This document shows positions 41,801-55,089 of a stretch of 64,000 nucleotides of DNA, one piece after another. The notes below the pieces were generated by a model. It worked only from the letters and a program-made list of their open reading frames with translations. It was not told the origin of the DNA and did not search any database. Positions within the stretch are counted from its first letter, which is position 1. Each line of letters opens with the position of its first letter. A program made the translations under genes and the position numbers. Source of the DNA: Ophthalmolycus amberensis (Eukaryota; Chordata; Actinopteri; Perciformes; Zoarcidae); the NCBI GenBank assembly GCA_024529925.1, contig JAFEUB010000775.1, forward strand, positions 1,087,001 to 1,151,000, given 5' to 3'.

Positions 41801-42698
41801 AATCATATACATTGGATCAATACGTAACGCTATCACAGCACAATACACTTGGCTGTCAGCATTTAGGAATGGGACTGTTACTGTGTTAGAATAAACACAC
41901 TTCCTTCAAAGGTGAACATATTGTACCATATTGCAAAGCACATTGCACATTATAGGTCACAATTAAATCTTTACCACACTGTATCTTCAGTGTGACCTTA
42001 ATAAATTGTGTCATTTGTCACGTGAGCCACTCTGCAGTTGGGCTGTCAAAATTGGCTGAAAATTACATTTGAATATTATCGATTTAAAAAACACTTAGGA
42101 CTATTCAAATATCCATTTTTGAGCTTTTTGTCCATGACAACGTGTCCTAACTGGCTCCGTGAGACGCAGCACTGTGCAGAACGCTGTTTTTAATGTTTAT
42201 TAATGTTTCAAATTAAAGCGAAATGAGACAAAAAAAATGATATGCCAAATTACTCGCACTGCATTACCAGTTTGCTATTATAAAGGCTCGGTCTGAGAGC
42301 CCATTTTCAATCAGCAGACAGATTTATAGTCATGGTAATGGGGTTTCCCTTTTTCTAATTTGCTTCATTCGGAGACATAACATTCACTCAGCTTGTTACA
42401 TTTATATTAACAATTTCAGTTATCTCACACGCAAATGGTTTAGTTTAGTTTAGTTTTATTTGTTCGAGAGGGACAATGTACATTGATGAACACTTTAAAT
42501 TAAAATGTAAATGCACCCAATTACAGCCGCAAGGCTGATTTCCATTGTCTGTCCCCCTGCCAGAATGTACAGGATAGAGTGTCCTAAAGGAAAAGGTCAT
42601 GCCAAAGTGCAATAGTCATAAACTAAAATCAATTACAGTCTGTAGCTGACAATACACAATAGTTCGATAATAAAAAGTTAACAATGGATAAAAAAGGA

Positions 42699-42735
<37 letters not shown>

Positions 42736-45700
42736 AACTAGAAAAAATATCAGTGTAAGGAAGACATTTCATATTCATCATATTGCACACAGATATATTG
42801 CACATAAGGGCATTAATTAATTTGCACATTCATTCATATAACATTAGTACATCACATATCCATGACACTAATACTGCTAACCCAGGTTAAACTATCTATG
42901 TGTTAATTAAACACATTATCTGTTATAACTTTGCACTTAAAATGTTGTGTTGTCTGTATTTGAAATTCTAATTCTGCAACATACATAATAAATACCTTGA
43001 TGAGAATATAATGTATTTATGAGGAAACCTGGCCTCTTGTCAGAGCTACACCGTGCATATTGGGCAATTTGATATCAGAGCTTAACAGCATGAAAATCTC
43101 AGACAAGTGGACACAAGATGCATTTAGTAATCCGACGACCTGAACCACTTCAGGACGTGATCAAAGATCAATTTAAAAACAGATTGAATAGAATGTGTAA
43201 CAGCAGAATGATTGCGATTTACACATTTAAAAAAAATCTCAATAACCTGACCTGTAGTTGAAGGAATCTTCCATCTCCTGAAAGAAGACGGTATTTTGAA
43301 GTGGAGAGAGTCATCGAGAACTTCGTAAGATACAATCAAAGCAGCTCCCTGTACAGCCACTGACCTACTTATCTCACAGAATATGTTGAAGACACGTGTC
43401 TTACAAATGCAGAGACACCAACCTCTGTGAGAGCTCCGTGACAAAAGGAGGAGACACTGCAGACAACATGAGATCTACTGGTCAGTCAAAAGATACCGCT
43501 GACATCGGGGCGAATATGAGCGGAGTCATGTTGCCTGGAGTGCATTAACGAATACATACTGTAGCTACAAATGCAAGCAGGTGTAGGCTGTAATGCACAC
43601 TTAATACCGATCCATCCCATACGCCCACACATGTTTTTTAACAGCCTCACTGGCTGTTAAGACTTAAGAGCTCCAATATATTTATTTGCTCTGAGGGGGA
43701 AAGTGTTTCTCAATTTCCATCATGGGAGTTCACTGAAGTCCCCGAGGAGCTGATGTGTCCATTAAAATGCCCTCTTTTAATGAGCGGAGAGGAGAGGCTG
43801 AGTTATTGTGCTTCACTGCTGCTATTCAAAAACGTACAGAGGCTGTTCAGCATGAGCTGTGGAGGCCATGGGGATGATTTATTCTGAGATATAGTGCTCA
43901 GTTTAGGAACAGCGTCAAATCAACAATGAGAGTCAGTTCAGTCGTCATATGCGACACTAGAAACAAATGTATGGCACGGTGCAAACAGGATTATTAAATG
44001 AGCATGAAATCAGCATATCGCACGAGTAACACAGGTCAATGAAATCCTGGAGTACAGTAGAACATGTGAGGAAAGAAAACCAGATTTTTTGGGGGGGTAA
44101 CAGGTTTCTTTTTTACAGACATCATGATAAACTACGAGTAAAACAGTGTGAAACCCTGAAATCGTTTGCTTCTTGCTATCCCTTTCTGACCTTTCTTGCT
44201 GGTTAGATTAATTCCCCTTTGTCTCGCTGGAGTTTGTCATCCAGCACATGCCAAGGGATCAGTAATTGTTCACAGTGGATGGGTGCACCACTCTATCACG
44301 GTGACGGGGAGGGAGACTTTCTCCTTTCCCTAAAATCAACCTTTATGAAGTCTAAATAAAGTCTATCTAAGAGAAAATGTGACGTGTGCCCTGCAGTGTT
44401 TCTGATCCATTACATGACTCATTCATTCATTCCATAGAGGCTCGTGATATCAGTGAATCAGTGTAACATACAGGAAATAGGATTTAATGGCGAGCTGTAA
44501 TTACATTGTAAGTAACAAGGTTATCTGTAATACGTCTCCAGATACAATTTAATAAAACATAATCCCGGTGATATTCTATGTTTGCTATATTGACAAATCT
44601 CAAGAAACGACCAACAGCAATAATGAATGTATAAGCAGAACCACAAATATAAATATTAATTAAATACTGCCAAAGCAGCCGAAGTCTTCCTCTGTGCCAT
44701 AGACCTCCATTCTAACATTAGTGAGCTACACCACTGCACCGACATGTCCCTTTATTGTCATGGACATGGGCACTGTAGTTTATCTTGAGTCACTGGCACA
44801 TAAACTGCCCTGCTGCCATACATACACTGAAAATAGTCCCCATAAATTGCACTATTCACTTGCACTATGTACTTGTTTGAGGAACGTTTAGTAATAACTA
44901 CAATGCCCAGCTGTTTTAGGACAGCACCGAAACTTTTTTTTGATAAATTGCATGTATTTGTGGCCTGTTTCAAAGAAAAGGAATAAAAAAAAAGCTTTTG
45001 TGGCTGAGAAACTGAAGAGGGAATTTAAATATTAAATATAAAGTCAGTTTGTTGTGTGGGAAAATATCCTTAACTGGTTATTACATGTAAACAGCGTGTG
45101 GTATTTAGATGGTCCTGCAGTGTTGGTAAAGGTTTGGGCACTGTGCACCTCCACATCAACATTCTCTATTCCTGATGTTGTTTTACCACCTATCAGCAAA
45201 AGTTACTTGAAAGATCAATGAGAATGTGCTCATCATGTAACACGCACTGTCCTGCACCTGATGTAGGAGTCCGTTTCAACAATATCCACATTGTATGGAA
45301 ACAAAGCTTTCTTCATATTATCCCTCCAGATATAACCACTAGAGGTAATACGTATGTGTAAAAGTCCCATTCGTCCTAACAGACACGTTGGTGATTTGTT
45401 CACATTTGTCCACAGATAATACTCAATCAAAACTTGTGCGAGATACAAAACTGGTGGGGGAAAGTAACTGAAATAAATATCGTAGCACTAATTGTTATTC
45501 CACTGCAGGAAAACTCCATCTTGAGGATATTTGTCCTATCGCATGAAAAGGCAGAATGTTGATGTTGTTCAAGACATTTTGGGAACCAGGATTTGCCCTC
45601 TTTCTATTTCTGGAATGCTGCCATTATTCATGAAGTCTTGTGTTTCTCTTCAGGGAGAAGTGAATGCACTGAGAAGTAGAAAGGTCTGGGCTCACTTCAA

Positions 45701-48700
45701 AGTGAATTGTTTGCATCATTTCATGTCAGTGGTCTGCTTCATTGAAAAAGTATTTTTTTAAAACATGTAGTTGTTTAAAAGTAACTCAATCCCAGGATGA
45801 TAGATGTGCTGTGGACAAACACTTTTTGGTTTTATTTTTACCTAAAGAGCCTCCAGAGGGACATGAAAGTATTAGCATTAATCAGGGTTACCATTCTTTT
45901 CTACAGGACATTTTCACTGATTAACTAGCTGGTGTGATAGACAGCGGTAGCGCTATACACCAATATGTTCCTCTCTGATTTTAAAGTTTGATTTTAAAAC
46001 GGTGCAGCATATGGCTAAAACGTATCTATCAAATCATCTCTTACATGCTTAGGGATCATGGCATAAATCAAACACACCTGCAGATGTAGGCAAAACGAGT
46101 TAGCAAGGTTTTCCAGGATGCGTTGCAACTCTGATTCATGTCTGATCCATTATAATTGCGTAATTGGAACAAATTATTAAATCTGAGGATAATATGATGA
46201 AGATAATGAGGGCTGTTTTTTTGCGATTTGATGCTCATGAAGATGATTGTGATTATGAGAATAAGGCTGATGATGATATGATGATGATGTGATAATGATG
46301 ACGATAGTGTCTGGTTTATCTGCACTTCCTGACACAGTGTCATGATGACCTCATGGTGGCTCAGTATTTACAGTTTTTGTTTTTTTGGCCCTTTTCATCA
46401 CAGTGTGACATGATTTCCAGAGGATACCCTGGCCTGAATCAATCTCATTTCCCCATGTTTCACATTCACCTCCCTCATTAGCTGGATGATTCTCCTGCAC
46501 CCCTCTCCCTGCTTGTGTCTGGCTGCAGAAAGCTGAGGGAAGTTGACTTGTAAGCACAACGTTGCCTGTTTGAACAAATCCACCTGCAAGGAAATAAAAT
46601 AAACTAGTGCTCGTTAAATACTCTTTGCTACTATAAAACTACTGCTGATGTGCCATCAAGCAAGTCCAAAATGTCTCCAGTGAAGCTATTAATAGGACAT
46701 GTCTATATTAGGGAAGAGATGTGCACATATATTATCTGTAAATATCAGGATCAGCATGAATCCACCTCCCAGGTAGCGCTACTTGGACCAGCAAATACAG
46801 CTGTCCCAACATTCACACTTTAATGACGTGCTTTGCTGCAATGTAAAACTTTTCCAGTGGGAGGAAAAGTGTCTCCTGACATGTGAAAATGCTGCACTGC
46901 CGCTCTTTGTGAAATTCATAGGTATAGAGTGCATTGTTTAGAGTAGCAGCTTCAGAGTTATGAATGACTGGTTGGGGGAAAGAGGTGCTATATCATCAAG
47001 TATATGTTATGTGGTGGGTTATTTCTGTCCTATATCGCTCGTCATTTAATTTGTGGTTTACTATGTAATAATCAGCGCATAATGTAATCGGATTAATAAA
47101 TAGGCAAGTGGCTCGTTTGTATAATTGTTGTGGAACAGTTTTACTGGTCTGTGAGAATGCAGGTAAACAGCCAGTGTTTGTGTATTCATACATCGTGTAC
47201 TATACGCTTTCTTTACGACACACTGTATGTGACATGTATATCATATTCAAAGCATCTAGTATGAGCTTATTATAGATTTTATTCAGAATATACTTCATGG
47301 TAACCTGGTTCTGTTGGACCTCCGCTGTGAACCCAGATGTCAACATGTGTGAGGGTGTCATATGAACGAAAAGAAAACAAGGCGGTACCCGCTGTTCTTC
47401 CCCTGTTCCCATCCGCATGCTCTGCACAATTACCCTCTCCCTTCTGTTGTTTTCCAGCCTGTGTTGATGTCTTCGGGACACACTCCAATGTACACCTCCG
47501 CCGTTTCCACACTGGTAAGAGCACAGCGACCCGAGCCTCTCCGTCACCCCGAAAGCTAACCGTATCATCATCATCGGTCATCATCATCATCATCAGTCTG
47601 ATTTGTCCGATCCTCATTTCCTGTCTTTGGTGTCACTCAGAGCTCGGCTGTCTGATTGCAGACAGGCAGCTGCCTTGTTCAGTGCCATTGTATCGGTGCT
47701 GCCAGAGTATGAGGTCATCGGTTTTCCGATAACATCGGCGTGATCATATTCATTGTCATTCGATTTGTTTCTGCTTGTACTCGATGACTATTTCCGGGCC
47801 TGAATCACATGAACTGCGACTGACAAGTGTGATCTGCTTCCATCACATCATATCAGTGATTTCCTGTGTTATGTATTTACATTTCTGCTCCTACGTGAAC
47901 ACATCCAGCCTATGCTTTGTAGATCCTGTTTCAGTACAAGGAAGTCTTAATCATTTTGTCGACAATGTTCTCCAGCATCTCAGGCTTGATTCTGCACAAA
48001 CACAAAAGCTATCCTGAAACATGTAAATCAATGGAAAAGTAGCCAAGATGCATGCGAGACGTGAGTAGAGATGAAACCGATCCTTAATGCGCATCACTGT
48101 CAAAGCTTCAGCGGTGTGTCGAAGGCGTCGTGTAGCGTGAGGGTCAGATAAGACGGATAGATGTGATGTGTTTGCAGGACTGTAGGTGTCAGTGTTAGAC
48201 TGTGCAGAGTGACTCCCATAACCTTGAAAAGACGGCTGTGCTGCGTTCCCAATAAAACAGTTTTACGATCAGACAGGTTGCATTAGCCTCGTGCGCCATG
48301 AATTGCTCCAAAGACTTCGTCTGTCTTGCGAGGCAGAAATATATTACACAATGGCAGGGGAAGTCACACCAAAGTGCCATTAGAAACAACAAGGAAAAGA
48401 CCATTTATAACATCATTTATACTTATTTATAACACGAGTCGAATGCAGAACTTGATTGGATGTGTACTTAAATAGAGCAATTTTCAAAGCTAAAAGGCGG
48501 GATCTTTAGAAAGAGTGGATTATAAAAACCGGGCATTCGGTCTCCGTTGAACAAGTATTTACTTTTTGAACTATTCATCATGTCTCGTCTTTGTCTGCTT
48601 GCCCTGACCTTAAACACACCCCGTCTACAAGTGCCTGCTTGTAGTTTATCATATCCTGCACACCCTTAAACATGAAGTCATCAGTACGTCTGCATTCATT

Positions 48701-49539
48701 CCCTCACACATACAGTCGTACTCACTCTGCATGCGCTCCAGTGGTGAAGTACGTTGCAGCACCGCCCACATGTGTGTGCATGTCTTTGCAGCTGGTGTCG
48801 TGTCCATGTGCTTGTCATTGATGTGTGGGTGGTGTCGTCAGTCTGTCTCTTTATTGCTTTAATGGTGTGGGGTTTGCCAGTACCACTCCAGGCCCCATTG
48901 ATTTATGGATTGTCTTTGGAAGCGATGCAATGGTTTGGCAAAGTAAGGAGGAGGTCTTTGGGTTATGCACATGATTTAGCGAAGAGGTGCTTTAGCTTCA
49001 AATTACATTCTTTTTTTCTTTTAAACTTAGGGCATAATGTAATTAGAAATGATTTTTTTTCACACACTGCACAGAACTTCTGGTATCGATCTGTGCTCAT
49101 ATTAATGGATCCTCCTGCCTCTTATATGACTCTGTAGGTCTGCTGTACCATGTCACACTTTTATTACATCAATTGTTGTGATGGATGTTTTTCTTGCTGC
49201 TGTGATTACATTGCAAGTTCATGTTCTACCTCACAGCGAACAAGGGATCCAAATAAATGCTTTCATATACCACACCGGACACAATATTTAGCATCAAAAG
49301 TCTTCTGTACAAGGAGGCAAATCCATTATTTGCTCTCTTATCCGGAAAATATTATTGACAAAAGGCATATTTTGAAAAACTGAGGCTCAGCTAATGAGCA
49401 GTTCCTGCAGTGTTGCAGGAAGAGTACCTCCCTGCCTTTGGAGTCAATCCCACTGGTATCTGGTTATTGAACTAAGCTTGGCTGAATTCAGCATTAAAGA
49501 AACCATTATACTTCACATATAGATACAAAAGTAGTGATC

Positions 49540-49610
<71 letters not shown>

Positions 49611-52600
49611 TGACTCTAAATGAGGCAGGAAAAATACCACAGTTACCCGAAACCCCATCTATGGCTGTAGAATTCCATTCATTCTCTATATTTTGGATGA
49701 GGTTTGGATGAGGTGTCTGTAATGAATTTCATCAGGTTTTCAATTGGTCTCAGGACATCAGTAGAAAGCGAGATATAGAGCTGCGTGTCATCTGCGTATG
49801 AATGATAGGATATGGCTTAAGGCCACCGTAGTTGCACCGCAGTCTTGCAAAGGGAGGAGTGAGCGGAGGGGTTATTCAGTCGGTTGCAATCTGCAACTAC
49901 GCCGGTAGATGCCAGCAAATCCTACACACTGTCCCTCTGAGAAAACATTTGCCATTTACCCTTCATTCGACAGGCCGGGAGTGAGAACCGGCAGGTATAC
50001 AGTGCTTACTGAAGACACCCACCACCCAGTTTATGTTGCACTCTGTCTCCTCTCTGAAAAAGGATCACTTTCTCTCCTCCAAAACCACAGAATGTTCCCA
50101 CACACAATACACTTTTCACACAAATCCTCTTCAGACAAAATAGTCAACCCCTCTAAGACAATTGTTTTCAGTGTAAGGATCCAATTACTGTTTTCTGTAG
50201 TGTTTGCCCAAGAGCTCCCCATCACACCCTCCGCTTTCTGCTCTGCACTTGTCTGGTTGGTATCTGGTTTCTATCTTCATTTTCTCCGTCCTCCTTACTT
50301 TTCTTTAATAAATGTTTAAATATGTCCCTGCAGCTTCGGTGTAATTACAGTGCAGCAGCAGCAGCAGCAGCTCAGGTCCTTTGGGAAGGAGAGGGGAGGG
50401 AGGAAGAGGAGGAAGAAATATGCATGCAAGAGGAGGAGGAGAGAGCTGTTCACGCTGAATGGCAGAGTAAGACAGATAGAGGGGTCCTTGCAATTGGAAG
50501 GGTGAGAAAATTAGATAGGTGGACGGAGGGATTTTATTTAACTAAATGAGAACGTCAGCTGACAGCTTGTCCTTCAGCGTGTCCTTACATAAGTCTGTGC
50601 GTTCCTGTGTGTGTGTGTGTGTGTGTGTGTATATTACACGCCTGTCGATCCATCTGTCTTGTAAAAAGAGAGATCGAGCGAGCTGTGAGAAATAAAATAT
50701 GTGGATTTAAATAGGAATTCTACTCCTCTTTCTGTAACTAGTTGTGTGGGTTACCTCCACCATTTAGTAATCAATTTGAGGACTGAAAAATACGGCAAGC
50801 ATTCGTGTAATTTCCCTTTCAAACGTATTGTCCTTTTGTTTACCCTCCTTGAAGTGTTTAGCTGTCCATGGTGCTGAAATCACTGTCACTGATTTCTGGT
50901 CCAGCTATAAGGCTCGAGGACTGTAATAACCGTCCTCATGAAGGTCTTAGATGGATTTTGCCTCCAAACATGAGATTTTGATGAGATGAACATTTTTCTT
51001 TTCAAATCAAAGCAGAATTGCAGTAATATGCATTTTTGAAGTTTATTTGTTTTCGACAAATCGCTCGAAAATATCTGCAAGATTTCTGATCCAGAAAACA
51101 CAGGACACAAACTAAAATAATCTGATGTCCCCCCCCCCCCCCTCGCTGCCACCGCTGTGTTTACGTTTCACTATTCTGACTGACTGACTGTAGACATTGG
51201 GGCTCGCAGGCCTCCAGCCCCCCCCCCCCCTGTCAGTTCCAAGTGCTCCCTAGGACGAGTCGGGCCCGTTTGAGCAGCTCGTCCTTCTAAGTTCAGCCAA
51301 CGTATATATATATCCTCCCCCTCTCACATCACCAACGTGGACATTATACAGAGAGACAGCTAAGTAATTGCCATCAAACTTTCCTGCTCGCTCCTCTTTC
51401 CCTGAGCAGTGGGGATGGGAGGGGTACACAGTAGCAGCAGAAAAATATGACCTGCATTCTCGCTGAGCACAGAGCAGTAGCAGGGAGGCTCCGCTATCGC
51501 AGTCCACTGCCACGGATGACGATCACTGGAGGGATCTGGTTTTTTTACTCTGGATTTGTGAAGACAGGACGATTGTGTCTCGGATAATAACGAGCCACGT
51601 CAGCGAGGAGTCATTCTTTATAACTGGAGCCTTGGATTGGAGGATGTTATTGGGCTTCCTCAAACGAAGTCTCCCGCACCGACTCGGCAAGACGAGGACG
51701 CTAACAGGGCTGTGCTTTCTCTGTGATTTTGGATTTCAAATAGTTTGAAGGTGAAACGGCACACGTTAAGTTAAAATAGACTTTTCATTCAGGCGATCTG
51801 GACGCTCAGTGGTTTATATGATCAACCGTCATGGCAGGGACCTGATGGCTCTCTTTGCGCCGATGCTTTTTTTGGTATTGTTGAAAGCAGACACTTCTAG
51901 AGCGCAGTCAAACTCCTCTGGCCACACACTTGGTGGGTGGGTGTGTCATTTTGGGAGGTGAGCAGGGTTCGCTCCCAGTTTATCAACCACGATTCACATT
52001 TCGGCACCGAAGCAGAATGTTCATGTCTGTGTGGTACGCCAAAAAGATGGGCAGCCGGTTCCTCAACAATGTACGAAAAGCCAAGAGACATCGACACCAT
52101 CAGATGGTAGGCATGTTTCAAACATGTTCCCTCTATGACTGCACCTCATATCTGCGAAAGCTTATTGAAAACGCCAATTTTGCCTCGTAGCTCAGAGGAG
52201 GTGGTGCTTGAAGAGTATGTTTGATTATGTTATTAGTATTATTATTATTATGGTACCAAGGCTTTGTTTTGTTTATCTGCACAGATAATATAGTCAAGGC
52301 TGTGGCTGCACTTAAGGCCCATGATGGATATTTTAATCACAGTGAGCCTCAGTAATCAAATCTGGTAATACTAATCAAATCCTGCTCTGGCTCGGGCTGC
52401 GTGATTGTTTGTGAGTCCTCCTCTGATGGTGTGAAGGTGCAGCTTCTTTCATTCCATATTCCAACCAACCGGGAGCTCAAGGTCTCCACCACCCGCACAC
52501 ATACAACTATGCTACAACCTTTTTACTTTGGGATTTAATAAGAAGCCAATAAGTGAGCAATGTGCATGTGACATCCAAATGAATCTCATGGCACCAGCCA

Positions 52601-54254
52601 TCTAACCTGACTCACATGTTACTAAACACTTCACACAAGTCTGGTCCTCTTATTTCTGTCTGTTGAGCAGCCTTGCAGAGCCCTACGGTGAGGGTCAATC
52701 TGGAGTTATCTGTCTGTACCCAGATGAGCAGCACTTTGGATACACATTTCTTTTAAAAGTGCAATACCCACAATGCTTGCCTGCTTAACTGTTGCTCTAA
52801 AATAAAACAACATCGTCTTTATTAAACACATGCCAATACATACAGTTTGACATTGCGTATGTTTCCATAGAGGTCCTTATCTTGCCGATTGCCCGGACGG
52901 CTTTTATATGTTACAGGCTTTGCAGCTTCTGCAAGGTGTGCAGGACACGCACCGTTTAAGCCTCTCTAATGCAACCTTAGGTTTGTATCCAGTGCCCGCT
53001 CACCCGTGACATCATCCCCTCTGATCACAGTGAAGTATTCTTCGCACGCTTCATCTCAACAGGAACGGCAAAGACAGCAGCTGATGTTTTAAATATCCTT
53101 CGGCTTCACTAAACCTGGTGAATGTTATTATCGCTGAATGTTATTGTGTTATAATGTCAATCAGACTGAGAGCGACTAGAGGTGTGAGCACGCACAAAAT
53201 GGGTCATGAGCCTCAGACAAACACACACATGCATAGACAAGTAGAGAATGACTAGATCGCCTGAAAATCATGTGAATCTAAATAGAAAAAGGAATGAATT
53301 TAAACACACTGCTTCACTCTTTTTTCTTGCCACTGCTAAAACATTGATATATGTTTATTCTTTTATTCAAGAAATGTTGAAATCACACGTAGCACAAAAC
53401 ACACACAAAAAATCTGGAGATCAGTGTTAGAAGAAAAATACAAATAAATCAGTTGTATTCGTCTTTGACGATGCACTTTCTGGTACTCAGCGTGCTGCGT
53501 ATAAATCCATCGAGAGGAAGCGGTCTGAGAGTGGATGGGTGTTGGTGCTGCCTGTACAGACATGGCAGAGGACGGGTTAGTTGAATAGGTGCTAAAATAT
53601 AGGTTGGAAGGAGCAGCCAAACACTGTAAATCCTAACGACCGCCCCGTCGAACAACTCGACAGAGCCGAGGGAGGGAGAGAGGGCTCTGTCAAAATCCCT
53701 GCAGGGGAACCGCCTGCACCGACCGGGCTTAGATTTCTGCTGGCTATACTCATTATTTTTGTCTAGATAAGGATGAATTTGACGTAATGTTCGGCAGCAC
53801 GGCCCGTTGGACACAAGCCACGCGGTGAAGTTCTGCACGTGGCACCGTTATAATCGAAAACAGTTAAAGCAGAGCTCTGGCCGGGGGAGAGTTTTATGTC
53901 TTTTGCTCGTGTGGATGAGCATTTCCTCCTTATAATGGCAGCTATATTTAGTATCATTTAACTTGATTCATTGCAAGAAACAGGGATAGGATGGAAGGAG
54001 GACATTGTAACCTTCGTGCAGGCAGGACTATTGCATTAGTTTCATCTAGGTGTACCTAATAAACTGGCAATCCAGTAATAATCCACGCAAAAACACAGTG
54101 AGCGTTTCCTCTTCGAGTTGACAACTTAAATCTCTTAGAGAGAGCAAAAAATAACTTCCCATTGCATCACATAACCCATTACCCGCACTGGGTAAGAATG
54201 TGAAAGACTTTTTCCTAAAAGCTGAGAAACTGTGTTCAGCTTCGTCGTGTAGTT

Positions 54255-54332
<78 letters not shown>

Positions 54333-55048
54333 CAGAGCTTTCGGGTCTGTGAAGGTCAGCGGGCTGATTTTATGCTGCTGTTTGCTGCTCGGTAAGCACT
54401 TCAGAGCGTCTCTCCCATGCTAATCAGGACAAGTGACAGAAATATAAACACAGGAGTTTAGATGGGGAGTCACAACGTGTCCTCCAAAGACTACACTGCA
54501 CATAATAGTGTATTTACATCTGACAACACCAGATACCTTGATGATGATGATGAGAGTGAATCCATGAAAAGGAATGAGAATAAACGATAAAGAGATTAAG
54601 AGGAGAGGAATAAGAATAGTGTGCGGAGGTTAACTCTTCGCTGTAGATGAGCAAACCCAAACCACAGCAGTGCCAAAAAGAAATCCTGTCGTCTCGTTGA
54701 CTTGCTGTCTTGAAACGTTTGTTTTGAAGCGACTGGTGGGCGTGAGGCAGACGACGATGTCCACAGTATTCACTAGATCGCCTAATGTGCCGTCATTCAA
54801 CGAAGATAAACCAAAGATTTGGGGGGGGAAAGCATGGGGTGGAGCATTAATTATTCCATCATTGGTGGATAATAATACATTTCTCCCGGGCAGTGCCCTC
54901 TGTCCTTTAGAGTGACAACCACAGTGGAATGAGAAAGGTGTTATCACAGCTAAGCGCTAAAACGGCCATCAGTCTTGGCTGTGACCGGAGGTTTCATCCA
55001 GGAGCTGCCTCATCTTCCATTTTCTGCCATTATTTCTTAATAACGCGT

Positions 55049-55089
<41 letters not shown>

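Noticed and set aside
43124..43444. 106-codon minus-strand frame considered as a gene
   Set aside because: No known domain, no splice or promoter context, and it adjoins repeat sequence; treated as part of a dispersed element.
45655..45684. 30-base exon-like segment (GEVNALRSRK) after ctcttcag
   Set aside because: The donor is gtctgg, the peptide resembles nothing in DLG proteins, and an AG plus GT pair 30 bases apart is common by chance.
47200..47732. Open frames on both strands around the cassette exon
   Set aside because: Only 47458-47514 has splice borders. The rest is intron or shadow frames, partly from a (TCA)n repeat.
50336..50549. Open frame with an Ala run and Glu-rich stretch after a ctgcag acceptor
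   Set aside because: Driven by a (GCA)n repeat and GA-rich DNA. No in-frame donor of quality was found and DLG proteins have no such segment.
51303..51313. Firm TATA promoter call
   Set aside because: An 11-base TA run may be a simple repeat. It is kept only as a low-confidence regulatory feature.
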